Assembly: GCF_023371205.1 (NCBI RefSeq)
Contig: NZ_JAMCCO010000001.1
Location: 58,662 to 122,661 of the forward strand
DNA: 64,000 nt
Direction of reading: 5' to 3'
From: Parvivirga hydrogeniphila
GTDB taxonomy: Bacteria; Actinomycetota; Coriobacteriia; Anaerosomatales; Anaerosomataceae
Below the pieces are notes generated by a model, which ran no database searches, was not told the origin of the DNA, and was given only the letters and a program-made list of their open reading frames with translations. Every line of letters starts with the position of its first letter. The first letter of the stretch is position 1. Shown one piece after another: positions 37,302 to 49,304 of this stretch. Made by a program: the position numbers and the translations under genes.

Positions 37302-38966
37302 GTGGGTGCACGACGCCGCGTTCGTAGAAAGCCGGCCGGCCGCGACAACGGTCGGGCGGTCGAGCCGGAGACGGCGAAGCCGCCGCTCAAGGCGCCGCCG
37401 GTCCCGCGAGAGGCATGCGAGCGATTGCTCGCAGCGGCGCGAGCGGACGCCGCGTGGCGGGCGCCGCTCGGAGCATTGGCGCTCGAGCTGCTCGGGCTGC
37501 ACGGGACGCCGCCGGATCGATTCTGGAAGAACAAGAAGCTTCGGGACTCCTTCCTCGAAGCGTGCGAGAACGGCACCGCCTTGGTCGTCCTGGCCGCGGC
37601 GAGCCCCGACCTCGGCCAGATCCGAGCGGCTCACCCGCGTGTGGGTGTCGCCGACGTGCGCGCGATGCTGGGCGCTGTCGGTCCCATTCCCGCCTTCCTC
37701 AGGACGTACGAGGCGTACGCGAAGGGCGAGTGCCGCAGCAAGAAGGCGTTCGACCTCGCGCTGTGTGCGCTGATGGACTCCTTCGGCGAACAGCAGACCG
37801 CGGATCAGCAGGGCGCGACTGCATCTGGCGACGGGCTCGAGCAGCTCCGCCAAAAGATGAAAGCCGCCACGCATGAGCTGAAGCTCGTGCGAAGGGAGCT
37901 CGAGCGAGCCAAGAAGCAGGTGGCTTCGCTCACGCGCAAAGCCGAAGACCTCACTGCGAAGAAGGCCGACGCCGAGAGGCTGGCGGCGGACCTTTCCGAG
38001 AAGCTGCGCGAGGTCTCGTCGCCGCACGCCGAAGCCCGCGTCGAGAACCGGGAGCTCAAACGACAGCTTGAGGAGCTCAAACGGGGCAAGACGACGCTCG
38101 AGGAGAAGCTGAAGAGCCAGGCCGCCCTCTTCGAAGAGGAGCGCGCTGTGCTGCTGGAGCGTCTCTCCGCGTCGGAAGACGCCGCGCGAGCAAGCGAGGC
38201 GCGGGCCGACGCTCTCGAGGCGGAGCTTCGCGACGAGCGGTCACGGCGTGAGCAGATCGAGGCGCTCGTTGAGGAGACCGGGCTTTCCGTGCTGTTGGAG
38301 GAGCTGTCGTCGCTGGAGCGGACGATATCGACGCTCGACCGGCTCAAGCGCGGCGTCGCGGCATACCAGGAGCGCAAGCGCGAGGAAGAAGAGCGGCGGA
38401 ACGAGGCGCTGCGCGAGATCGAGGAACGCAAGCAGCAAGCCGCTGCCGCGCGCCGGAAGCAAGAGGAGATGGAGGCCGCGTGGCGCGAGCGAGAACGCCA
38501 ACGCCTCGAGGAGTTGGAGCAAGCGATCTTCGGGAAGGAGGTCGCGGACGTCGTGGTGATTGACGGGCACAACATGATCCGCCGGCGGTTCGAGAAGCAC
38601 GAAGAGCCAGAGCAGCGGCCCCTCCTCGTGCAGTCTGCAGAACGCCTCGCGCGACGGCTGGGGGAGCTCAATCCGGACACGCGCGTCATCCTGTGCTTCG
38701 ACAGCAAGCACGGGGACAGCGTCGAGCCCCACAGCCCGAACCTCGTCGTGCGGTACTGCCATACGACGAACGGCGGCGCGGACGGGGCCATCGCCCGGAT
38801 CATCGAGGAGGGGAACCCGCAGGCGCGCTACCTGGTCGTCAGCACCGACTACAAGCACGTGTGGCGAGACGCGCAGGTCGCGCGCGTGTCTCGGGACGCC
38901 CTTGTCGCCACCATCGAGATCGAGAGGTTCGTCGAATACATGGAGGCGATCGACCGCACGCAGTAG
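37302..38966 (+). CDS. Long coiled-coil protein with C-terminal NYN (YacP-like) nuclease domain
   Basis: 554 residues from GTG at 37302 (AAGGGGG 5 nt upstream; a GTG at 37254 lacks an SD). The N-terminal ~170 residues form an unassigned helical domain, followed by roughly 210 residues of Arg/Glu-rich coiled coil (about 180-410), and a C-terminal NYN/PIN-like RNase fold with VVVIDGHNMIRR, VILCFDSKHGD, GGADGAIARII and RYLVVSTDYKHVWRDA. The acidic residues of the PIN-type active site are kept. RNA cleavage is expected from the family; the coiled coil suggests oligomers or ribosome/RNA scaffolding. Confidence 0.85.
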   Translation: MGARRRVRRKPAGRDNGRAVEPETAKPPLKAPPVPREACERLLAAARADAAWRAPLGALALELLGLHGTPPDRFWKNKKLRDSFLEACENGTALVVLAAASPDLGQIRAAHPRVGVADVRAMLGAVGPIPAFLRTYEAYAKGECRSKKAFDLALCALMDSFGEQQTADQQGATASGDGLEQLRQKMKAATHELKLVRRELERAKKQVASLTRKAEDLTAKKADAERLAADLSEKLREVSSPHAEARVENRELKRQLEELKRGKTTLEEKLKSQAALFEEERAVLLERLSASEDAARASEARADALEAELRDERSRREQIEALVEETGLSVLLEELSSLERTISTLDRLKRGVAAYQERKREEEERRNEALREIEERKQQAAAARRKQEEMEAAWRERERQRLEELEQAIFGKEVADVVVIDGHNMIRRRFEKHEEPEQRPLLVQSAERLARRLGELNPDTRVILCFDSKHGDSVEPHSPNLVVRYCHTTNGGADGAIARIIEEGNPQARYLVVSTDYKHVWRDAQVARVSRDALVATIEIERFVEYMEAIDRTQ

Positions 38967-39019
38967 CGGGCCCCGTGGTACGCTTGTCTCGCAGAGCCCT
39001 CGGACAAGAGGAGGCCGCC

Positions 39020-39808
39020 ATGCGGGCCACGCGCGTCGCTTCCGTGCTTCTCTCCCTCGCTGTCGTCCTGGCGCTGACCGCTGCGTGCGGGGGTGGTGGC
39101 AGCGGCGCAGGCACGAGCTCGCCTGGGGGCTCCAGCGCCGGCGACTACAAGGAGATCGACTCGCCCGAGGGGCTGAAGGCGGCGCTCGAACGCGACAATC
39201 CGGGCGCTGACTGGCTCGGCAACATCACCGACGTCACGCTCGAGACCTACCTCGGGGCCCCGGTCTTCGTCATCCACACCGGCTGGAAGCTGATCGGGCA
39301 GACCGACCCCGCAGTCTTCGACGAGGCGAACCGGAAGCAGCAGGCGATCAACGAGGCACTGGGCGCGTACGACAGCTTCAAGCCCGCACCGAACGTGGCG
39401 CTGCTGGACGGCGACAAGACCCTGACCCCACTGTACAGCAGCGGCGGCAAGACGATGGCCGAGGCGTTCGCGCTGCCGCCCGCGCCCACCACGCCCGAAG
39501 GGATGAAGGCGTGGCTCGCGAAGGTCTACGGCCCCGGCGGCCTTGTGAAGCTGGGGCCCGACGAGGACTGGTACGACGCCATCGAGTCGATCTCGGTGGA
39601 CACGGGCTCCGGCGGCACGCGCCTGGTCGTCACCACGTCGCTGCCGTCGTGGAACGGCGACGTACGCGCCTCGCTCATCGAGATGGCGCTCGCGACGACG
39701 GGCTCGCCGCTCCTCGAGAACTACTGGATCAGCGCGAAGGACGGCTCCGGCGCGGCAGGCTCCTCAGGCGTGATGGAGCCCGGCTCCGGCGGGTTCCAGT
39801 ACCCGTAG
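39020..39808 (+). CDS. Lipoprotein of unknown function bordering the defence island
   Basis: 262 residues, ATG at 39020 with GAGGAGG upstream. A lipobox (LTAACG) and a Gly/Ser linker are followed by an alpha/beta domain without recognisable family. The last ten codons (EPGSGGFQYP) and stop lie inside the left 98-bp direct repeat; the same codons reappear without a gene at 52935-52967, beyond the island. This gene therefore marks the chromosomal side of the insertion. Confidence 0.85.
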   Translation: MRATRVASVLLSLAVVLALTAACGGGGSGAGTSSPGGSSAGDYKEIDSPEGLKAALERDNPGADWLGNITDVTLETYLGAPVFVIHTGWKLIGQTDPAVFDEANRKQQAINEALGAYDSFKPAPNVALLDGDKTLTPLYSSGGKTMAEAFALPPAPTTPEGMKAWLAKVYGPGGLVKLGPDEDWYDAIESISVDTGSGGTRLVVTTSLPSWNGDVRASLIEMALATTGSPLLENYWISAKDGSGAAGSSGVMEPGSGGFQYP

Positions 39809-39873
39809 CCAGCGGCGGGAGCCACGCTCGCGCTGCACCGCGGCGTGCGGCACCCTACTCCGTCTCGAAGCCG
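39776..39873. repeat. Left 98-bp direct repeat (attL-like)
   Basis: Identical to 52935-53032 at 96 of 98 positions (mismatches in GCCACGC/GCCGCGC and GGCACCC/GGCGCCC). It spans the last 33 bp of the lipoprotein gene, the short intergenic stretch and the last 19 bp of the convergent DUF499 gene. Confidence 0.97.
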
Positions 39874-42800
39874 TGATCGCTGAACTTGAGCGTGTTCGCG
39901 TTCTCGGAGACCGTGCGCTGCACGTCTTCGGGTATCCCTCCCGGCACCTCGACCTCGATGTCCAGCTCGACGCGCGCCACGGCTCCTGGCAGGGTTGTCA
40001 GGTGTTTGAGCACGTGATCCGCCACCGTGGACACACTGCCAGCCGGCGTGAGGGGATCGATCGAGACCGTCGCGTGGAACCGCCTGGGCAACGGCGCACT
40101 TGCGGGCGCCCCGGGCCTGCTTTCGTCGGCGGGCGCCGTCGCTGTGCCAGAACCCCAAAGAGCGTCTTGCTCGCCGGCACCCGGCTGGCTCACCAACGGC
40201 ACCTCGATGCCTCGGCCGATCCGCGCAGCCACTTCCGGCTTCACGACGTGTCCGCTGTCCATGATGCTCACGGTCTCGCTTGCATGAACGCCCCGGTAGT
40301 CGCCACTTGTCTCGTCGAACGCCTCGGCGTACGCGAAGGTCTCGTTCGCCCAGTTCAGCGATCGCACGCCGTCTTGCACCGCTTCGAACAGAACGTTCCG
40401 GTCTCGCAGCCTCGGGAGGTAGAGGTACTGAGCGAAGAGCTCTGCGAGTTCTCGCACCTGGATGCCGTCGCCCTTCCACAGCGGGATCCGGTCGAGCCAC
40501 ATGCGAAGCACCGTGCCCGCCATGCGCGTCACCAGCTGCTCCTCGCGCGCGAGCTTGTCTGAGATCCGCTGCGCCATCGGACCATCGCCTGACACCTTGA
40601 TCTGCTGCCACTCGATGTCGCCACGCGGGTCCGGCTGAGTCGGCACGAGCACCCATTGCCACGCTTCAACGAGTTGATGCCGCACCGTCTCAGCGAGCTC
40701 TCTCGTACGCGATTCCACCTGCCGCAGCTCTGCGGCCCCCAGGTTCAACTCCTCCGCATCCTGCTGGATAGCCTCCCATGCCAGCCGCAGCCGAACGGCC
40801 GACTCAACGGGCTCAAGAAGCGAGCGGTCGGGAGCGGCGAACACAAGCACGTTGCGGTAGCGTCTGGGTGAGGTGCCGCGATTCGCGAGGATTTCCATAG
40901 CGCGAGCGCGCGCCTCCGAAGACTCGGTCTTCGCCGAATGAGGATGCGCTGGGCCCAGCACCACCAGACGCACGTCGGTTTCGTCCGGGACGTCGCCCGT
41001 CGACTCGGGAGCGACGTGCACGCCGTGGAAGTCGCCTCGCTGAGCGAACACGCTCTTGAGCTCCTTGATGATCGCGGCCTGGACGTCCGCGGGCTTGAGC
41101 GCCTCGGCGCGATCCTGCGCGAGCCGGTTCAGCGTCGGCCGGACTGTGAAGTAGTACCGGGACCCGTCGGTCGCCAGATACATCGCCTTGTCCGCAAGAC
41201 GACGCAGAGCATCGCCGAAGACGGCAGGGCTCTCGCCCGGCTGGACGCAGCCGAGCTTGACGCGCTTGTCGTCCAGGCCGGGATGCTTCGTCCCCACCGT
41301 CGGCGCCGAGCCGAGGTATATGGTGCGCGCGACCCGGCGACAGGCCGAAAAGCGCCCAAGACCCGGGTTCTCCTGGTCGAGCTTCACCGGCAGCGCGTTG
41401 GGGCCGTCCACGTCTCGCTCGATGATCGGCTTCCAGTTGTCTTCCAGGTAGCGCGTGAGCTCGTTGAGCACGCTTTCGACGTGGATCGGCACCGTCCCCG
41501 GCATCACGAGGAGGCTGGAGTCCTCGCCGACCCAGAGCGCATGCACCACCGCCGCCATGAGGCGCAACACGCCACGGGTGCGCTGGAAGCGTTCGAGCGA
41601 CGACCAGTCCGAGTACAGCCGATCGAACAGCTCGGGGTGGATCGGGTACGCGATCTCCATGCGCCGGCGGTACTCGGCCTCCCGGCACTCGCTCGGGAAT
41701 TCGTCGCGTTGCGCCGCGTACAGGTCCATGAACGCGCCGATCACGGCATCCCGCTTCTTGAACGCTTCGGGGTCGGTCATGTCCTCGAACAGGCGCCGGC
41801 GGACGATCTCGAAGCTCTCTTCCGCGGTGGCAGGTCGCCACGGCGACTGCGTCCGCCCGACCACGTTCTTGAGCCGCCTGAGCGCCTCGTAGCCGCCTTC
41901 GCCGCCGATCTCGGCAGCGCTTGCCGAGGACACGCCCTCCACGTCACGCACAGCATCTGAAGCCGGGATGGATACCACCAGCAGCGCGCCGGGCGTCGCC
42001 TTCACCGCTTCGGTGAGCGCCTGGGCGAAGGTGAAGTGCGTGTCGAACGTGCCCGCGGGCAGACTCGCGTTGCCGTACAACTGACGAGCGTACGCGACCC
42101 ACTCATCGATGAGGATCACGCACGGCGCATACCGCCTGAGCACCTCCGTAAGCGCGACCCCGGGGTTCGTGGCGGTCAAATCGGCTTCGGCAACCATCGC
42201 GTACCCCTCAGCGCCGCCCAGCTGCCAGGCGATCTCGCCCCACAGCGTGCGCACGACGGTGCCGTCGGGCTTCGTGGACGGCTGGCCCGGCGAGATGGCT
42301 GTGCCGACGATGACCGCTCGGCGCACGCCCGCCGGCCGTTCGATCCCCTTCTCTCCGAGCAGCTCGTGCACGCCGAGCAGCTTTTCCACTGGCGCGTCCG
42401 AGAACAGGTGGTACAGTGCGAGCAACGAGTGCGTCTTGCCGCCGCCGAAGTTCGTCTGCAGCTCGATGATCGGGTCGCCGCCGGTGCCGGACAGGCGCTC
42501 CGCCGCGCGGACGAGCAGCGACTTGAGCCCCTCGGTGAGGTACGTGCGGCGGAAGAACTCGACGGGGTCGCGGTACTCGTCCGCCCCTTCGCCGCGATGG
42601 ACCTGCGCGAGATCGGCGGCGAACTCCGCAGACTGATACCGACCGGTGGCGACGTCGTGGTGCGGCTTGACGACGAGGCGCCATGAGGTGAGACCGGCGG
42701 CAGGCATGCCCTCGATCGCCGTCTGCACCGCCTTCTGCTTCTCGCGACGCGCCTGCTCTTCGTAACGGAGGCGGAGCACCTCCTGCTTCATCCGATCGAG

Positions 42801-43175
42801 TTCGGCCTGCTCCGGAGCGGAGACCGCCGCCAAGAGCCGCTGCATGCTGTCGAGCGCGCGGTAGGCATCGTCCGTGGAGAAGGCCTCGTTGTGGGCCCAG
42901 CGGTTGCGCACGTCCCGAAGCTCGCTCACGAGCGAACGTTCGGCGTGGCCGAGCACCTTGCCGAAAACCGGATTCCAGTAGTCCCACATCGCCTTCAGCA
43001 AGACGTACGCATCCCGGAATTCGGCTTCGGAGGAGCCTTCTTTGCCCTGCACGTCGATGCGGTCGTACCAGTCAGGGCCCGCCGTCGCTGACATCTCGCG
43101 CAAGAAGAACGGGCGCAGTCCCTGCGCCAGGAGCTCAAGCCCCCTGCCTACCCTGTCGCGGTTCGAAAGCGCCAT
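39855..43175 (-). CDS. DUF499 (COG1483-type) AAA+ ATPase of a defence system
   Basis: 1,106 residues from ATG 43175 (MALSNRDRVGRGLELL), with GGAGG-like AAGGAG 10 nt upstream; an upstream ATG at 43220 would add 15 residues. Walker A is NFGGGKTHSLL (about residue 245) and Walker B is CVILIDEWVAYARQ (about 355). The N-terminal segment has a HEPN/Swt1-like start (RGLELLAQGLRPFFLREM ... VRNRWAHNEAF). DUF499 ATPases recur with DUF1156 methylases and SNF2 helicases in anti-phage loci. It is the last gene of the island, 97 bp after the SecB-like gene; its last codons lie in the direct repeat. Confidence 0.92.
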   Translation of the reverse strand: MALSNRDRVGRGLELLAQGLRPFFLREMSATAGPDWYDRIDVQGKEGSSEAEFRDAYVLLKAMWDYWNPVFGKVLGHAERSLVSELRDVRNRWAHNEAFSTDDAYRALDSMQRLLAAVSAPEQAELDRMKQEVLRLRYEEQARREKQKAVQTAIEGMPAAGLTSWRLVVKPHHDVATGRYQSAEFAADLAQVHRGEGADEYRDPVEFFRRTYLTEGLKSLLVRAAERLSGTGGDPIIELQTNFGGGKTHSLLALYHLFSDAPVEKLLGVHELLGEKGIERPAGVRRAVIVGTAISPGQPSTKPDGTVVRTLWGEIAWQLGGAEGYAMVAEADLTATNPGVALTEVLRRYAPCVILIDEWVAYARQLYGNASLPAGTFDTHFTFAQALTEAVKATPGALLVVSIPASDAVRDVEGVSSASAAEIGGEGGYEALRRLKNVVGRTQSPWRPATAEESFEIVRRRLFEDMTDPEAFKKRDAVIGAFMDLYAAQRDEFPSECREAEYRRRMEIAYPIHPELFDRLYSDWSSLERFQRTRGVLRLMAAVVHALWVGEDSSLLVMPGTVPIHVESVLNELTRYLEDNWKPIIERDVDGPNALPVKLDQENPGLGRFSACRRVARTIYLGSAPTVGTKHPGLDDKRVKLGCVQPGESPAVFGDALRRLADKAMYLATDGSRYYFTVRPTLNRLAQDRAEALKPADVQAAIIKELKSVFAQRGDFHGVHVAPESTGDVPDETDVRLVVLGPAHPHSAKTESSEARARAMEILANRGTSPRRYRNVLVFAAPDRSLLEPVESAVRLRLAWEAIQQDAEELNLGAAELRQVESRTRELAETVRHQLVEAWQWVLVPTQPDPRGDIEWQQIKVSGDGPMAQRISDKLAREEQLVTRMAGTVLRMWLDRIPLWKGDGIQVRELAELFAQYLYLPRLRDRNVLFEAVQDGVRSLNWANETFAYAEAFDETSGDYRGVHASETVSIMDSGHVVKPEVAARIGRGIEVPLVSQPGAGEQDALWGSGTATAPADESRPGAPASAPLPRRFHATVSIDPLTPAGSVSTVADHVLKHLTTLPGAVARVELDIEVEVPGGIPEDVQRTVSENANTLKFSDHGFETE

Positions 43176-43272
43176 CTCGACTTCGACTCCTTCCAGCATC
43201 CCAGAAATGCGGCCCCGCACCTATCGATCCATAGCCGCCCTCATCGGCGCGCCGCAGACGGTCACCGGCTTG

Positions 43273-43731
43273 TCACTGCTGCCCGCCGGCGTGCTTGCTT
43301 GCGTCCTCCGATGAAGCGGCCGCCTTGGCGAACGTGTCCACGAGGTTTATCGGGGGGATGAGGAACTGCCCCCAACGGGCGAGAGCGGTCGTTTGCGCGA
43401 CCTGCGCCCGCAATAGACCCAGCAAGATCGCAGAGCCGTTGTGGAGCACATAGCGGGCGACATCTGCTTCATCAAGACTCTCGGTGATAGTGAACAAGCC
43501 GCGCCCAACGATGCGGCCCTTGTACGGCGCAGAATTGGCCTTCGCCGGCTTGAAGCGGACGTCGAGGACGATCTGGTGATGTCGATCGTCGTCGATCTTC
43601 CTCAAGTACTGCGGTTGTACGTCTATGTCGACATCGATGTCCCCGCGCTTGCGCCTGAAGCCAGCGATTGCGACGACTTCGAGCCGGTCGATGAGGAAGA
43701 CATCAAGCCGCAGCGGCGCAGTCGTGGCCAC
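43273..43731 (-). CDS. SecB-like chaperone of a toxin-antitoxin-chaperone module
   Basis: About 152 residues from GTG 43731, overlapping the antitoxin gene by 29 bp. The C-terminal half follows SecB: beta strands around QIVLDVRFKP and GRGLFTIT, then LHNGSAILLGLLRAQVAQTT and the signature QFLIPPINLVDTF (compare LAPVNFDALF of SecB). A general SecB next to core secretion genes is not expected here; its position after an MqsA-like antitoxin gives the TAC layout known from Mycobacterium HigBA-SecB-TA and E. coli CmdTAC. It should stabilise the antitoxin and could be titrated by phage protein. Confidence 0.88.
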   Translation of the reverse strand: MATTAPLRLDVFLIDRLEVVAIAGFRRKRGDIDVDIDVQPQYLRKIDDDRHHQIVLDVRFKPAKANSAPYKGRIVGRGLFTITESLDEADVARYVLHNGSAILLGLLRAQVAQTTALARWGQFLIPPINLVDTFAKAAASSEDASKHAGGQQ

Positions 43732-44245
43732 CCGTCGTCACCACCCTCAGATGAGCGCCCCGTACTGGCTGACGCTCCCAATCCCCGCCGAGAGGATCAT
43801 CGCCCCGCCATGAAGACGCGCCACTACCCGCGTCGTACAGCGCTCCGCTTCGAAGCTCGGCGACGAGCTCGGGATGCGCCGCGATCAGACGCATGAGACG
43901 GTCGGCGGTAGCGCTTTGGAACACCGTGCCTTTCTCCCACCGCACCACCGTCTTGGGGCCGACGCCGAGCAGCTTCTCCAAGTCTGCCTGAGAGAGCGCC
44001 AGCGAGTGACGAAGAGACCGGATCTCTTCAGGCGTGAGCAGCCCTCGCGTCGTCCTGACTCGACGAACCGCCTCCTTCTGGAGCAGCTCGGCCGCATCGA
44101 GCGACAGGTACTCTTCGCCGCACGAAGCGCACACGGCGTGCTCGATGCCAGGCACGCGCACGAGCTCGCCGCGCACCTCGATCTCGATAGGTGCCGTGGA
44201 GAGGACGACCTCCCCGCCACACTCAGCACACTTCTTCGGATACAT
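43703..44245 (-). CDS. MqsA-like antitoxin with extended C-terminal tail
   Basis: 180 residues from ATG 44245 (GAGAGG upstream); longer reading to 44314 overlaps the toxin. N-terminal Zn ribbon with C6, C9, C39 and C42, then an XRE-type HTH (about 67-125: LTPEEIRSLRHSLALSQADLEKLLGVGPKTVVRWEKG). Ordinary MqsA proteins end soon after the HTH. Here about 45 extra residues follow, containing two Trp (SSWRGDD, GGDWERQ), a good candidate for a chaperone-addiction (ChAD) sequence. It would neutralise the toxin encoded 22 bp upstream and repress the promoter at 44595-44623. Confidence 0.9.
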   Translation of the reverse strand: MYPKKCAECGGEVVLSTAPIEIEVRGELVRVPGIEHAVCASCGEEYLSLDAAELLQKEAVRRVRTTRGLLTPEEIRSLRHSLALSQADLEKLLGVGPKTVVRWEKGTVFQSATADRLMRLIAAHPELVAELRSGALYDAGSGASSWRGDDPLGGDWERQPVRGAHLRVVTTGGHDCAAAA

Positions 44246-44267
44246 CGCACTCGCCTCTCTATACCGT

Positions 44268-44573
44268 CTAATGGACGGCGCCGTCCCAACAACACGACCA
44301 GACGTCAACCACAAGCTGGTCCTCGTCGACCCAGAACTTCAAGTACCACTCCTCCTCGAGCTCGACCAGGTAGACATCGGCAGTCTCGTCATTCTTCAGC
44401 ACGCACGACTTCACGTAACGGCCAGCCGACTCAAGGCTCGAAAGCACTTCGACGAGCGTCTCTTTCACGTCATAGTCGTGATTCGCGAGCCATCGGACGA
44501 CGTGCTTGGTGGCCGTGACCTTGCCTTCGCGCGCAAGCCGAACGACCTCCCTTGGATCGTAGCGAGCCGCCAT
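44268..44573 (-). CDS. MqsR-like toxin
   Basis: 101 residues; ATG 44573 has GGGAG 5 nt upstream, while GTG 44588 has none. The N-terminal YDPREVVRLAREGKVTATKHVVRWL parallels MqsR (VKKLVNAGQVRTTRSAL), and the C-terminal half has the strands DVYLVELEEEWYLKFWVDEDQLVVDVWS, like VYLKITVIHDVLIVSF in MqsR. The usual FYKSM segment is diverged (GRYVKSCVLKN). MqsR toxins are ribosome-independent mRNA interferases of the RelE fold. Pairing with a Zn-ribbon HTH antitoxin supports the call. Confidence 0.8.
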   Translation of the reverse strand: MAARYDPREVVRLAREGKVTATKHVVRWLANHDYDVKETLVEVLSSLESAGRYVKSCVLKNDETADVYLVELEEEWYLKFWVDEDQLVVDVWSCCWDGAVH

Positions 44574-44594
44574 CCGTACTCCCGCCACTCACGT

Positions 44595-44623
44595 AAGGTA
44601 GCACGATGCTACCATCGGCGCAA
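44595..44623 (-). promoter_or_regulatory. TAC promoter with palindromic operator
   Basis: Reading on the minus strand: TTGCGC (44623-44618), 17-bp spacer, TACCTT (44600-44595). The perfect inverted repeat GGTAGCA-CGA-TGCTACC (44597-44613 on the plus strand) lies in the spacer and overlaps the -10. This is the usual place for antitoxin autorepression. Predicted transcription start is about 15 nt before the toxin ATG. Confidence 0.65.
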
Positions 44624-44653
44624 CACTCGTCCTGTGTGTGCGCCCTCCACCCC

Positions 44654-47445
<2,792 letters not shown>

Positions 47446-47449
<4 letters not shown>

Positions 47450-49287
47450 AGGTCCTCCATGAACTCGGCTTCGGACTCGTCTTCGAAGTCAGTGACGCCG
47501 TTCGGCTCTTCGGCGACCGCTTCTTGGATCACCGGCTTCCCGATAGCGCGCTCGATGAGCGAAAGCATCGCCTGCTTGCGCGCTTCGAAGAACTCGTGGA
47601 AATCGTCTGCCCGCATGGCGCGAGCGTCCACCAGGTGCGAGGCGAGCAGCTCGTCCATCCGCTCGGACGGAATTCCCGCGCTCTTCTCCATCCTCGGCAG
47701 GTACTCGCTCGGTGCGCTGCCGCCGATCATGCGGTTCGTGCGAGCCGTGAGGACGGCCTTGTTCACGATGCTGTCGCACACGCCGGGCTCGATGCCGTTG
47801 GCGCGGCACCACGCCTGCGGGAAGAGGTGGTGGATGTCCACGCTCTCGTCGAAGTAGCTGTGGAGCTCGATCTTGGCACCGGTGCGGAGGTCGAGCGAGC
47901 CCTCGGCGAGCAGCAAGGCCGACAAGCCCTTGTACGCAGCGCTCTGACGCGTGCGCATCGTGAGAAGGCGCCCGGGGCTGAACATCGCATCCTTGACGGT
48001 CGTGGGCTCGTCGCCGCCGCGGATCCAGGCGACGACCTCCGGCAGGTCCTTCGCGAACCGCGACTCGATCGTGCCGCCATAGAGCTCGCCGAACACGCCC
48101 GACCAGAACCAACGGGCGATCTTGCGACGCGCGCCATCGGTGTCCGCCTCGTGGCCTAGCTCGGCGAAGATGGCCGCCATCGGCACGAACTGCGTGCGGT
48201 ACGGCACGTCGCGGGCGTCGTAGATGTGCTGCTCGTGCATGAACAGCGCACACCGCACGTACGCTTCCTGCACCTTGTCGGCCCACGCTTGGTAGTCGTC
48301 GAGCCGGAGCTTGAGCATGTCCTTGCGCTTGCAGCCGACGCCTGGAGCCGAGTTCTCGGGCACGCCGGCAGCCAGCGCGTCCTTCCGTCGGTGGTACGAG
48401 GTGAGCAGCGTGATGCTCTGGATGAAGTCGGTTCCTTCGATCTTCGACAGCACACGGTGCTTCTTGAGCTCCCCGAACCGCTTCTGCCAGTCGTTGCGCA
48501 GCCGGAAGTTGTCGATTGCGAAGGTGGCGGTCAGAAGCTCGAAGACCGTGAGCACGACGCCGCCGGTGTTCACCTTCTCGAAGACCTGGCAGACCGCCTC
48601 TTTCGGCGTCTCCTTCGTGAGCACGATCGCCGGCACCTGGTACTGCTTGAACCGCTCGATGACCTCCGCTTCGAACTCGTCGAACTGCCGAATCTTCTCA
48701 GGATCGTAGCCGTGATGCTTCTGGTAGTCGCGTCTCCACGCGGCGACGTCGAACACTTCCGATACTGGGAACGCGCCCAGCTCGAACTCCGCTTCGCGGG
48801 TGGACAGATCGACGATCGGCTGGCCGCGGAAGTCCCTGAGCACGCGGTCCTCCGGCACGCCGAAGATCGCCTCTTCGCGATCCACCGAATCGTCGAGACA
48901 CTTCGCGATGTCCAAGTAGTAGTAGCGGCGGATGGGCTTCTTCTTCGCGTCTTTGGTGGGCACAGGCCGACCCGACTTGATGGACAGGAACAGCGAGGTC
49001 AGCCGCTGCTGTCCGTCCAAGACGAGCTGCTCAGGCCGGGTCCCTTCGGGGAAGATCGCGCCTTCCAGCGCGATAGGGCGGAACTGCTGGTGATCGTCCG
49101 TCTCCAGCATCATGATGGCGCCCACCGGATACGACATCGAGACGCTCGCGAGAAGCCCGATGATGTGCTCTTCGTCCCAAACCCATTCGCGCTGGAAATC
49201 CGGCAGCTGTATTCGCCCGTCGGAGACCCTCTGCAGGAGGTCCGACAAGAGGTAGTCCGGGCTTTGGAACTGCTTGATAGCGCCCAT
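47446..49287 (-). CDS. DUF262 and DUF1524 (HNH) GmrSD-like endonuclease
   Basis: 613 residues, ATG 49287. The N-terminal DUF262 has the DGQQR motif (residues 91-95, LVLDGQQRLTSLF) used for nucleotide binding in GmrS/SspE-type proteins, and the C-terminal DUF1524 carries an HNH-like center (VDIHHLFPQAWC, about residues 480-495) with downstream ...NRMIGG. Such fusions cleave DNA in an NTP-dependent, modification-sensitive way. Placed between helicase and methylase with 17-bp and -4-bp spacings, it is the most evident nuclease in this island. Confidence 0.93.
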
Positions 49288-49304
49288 TCGGTTCCTTTCG
49301 TTCG

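Noticed and set aside
43273-43731. Housekeeping SecB for protein export
   Set aside because: Its overlap with an MqsA-like antitoxin and location inside a defence operon fit a TAC chaperone; there are no Sec genes nearby.
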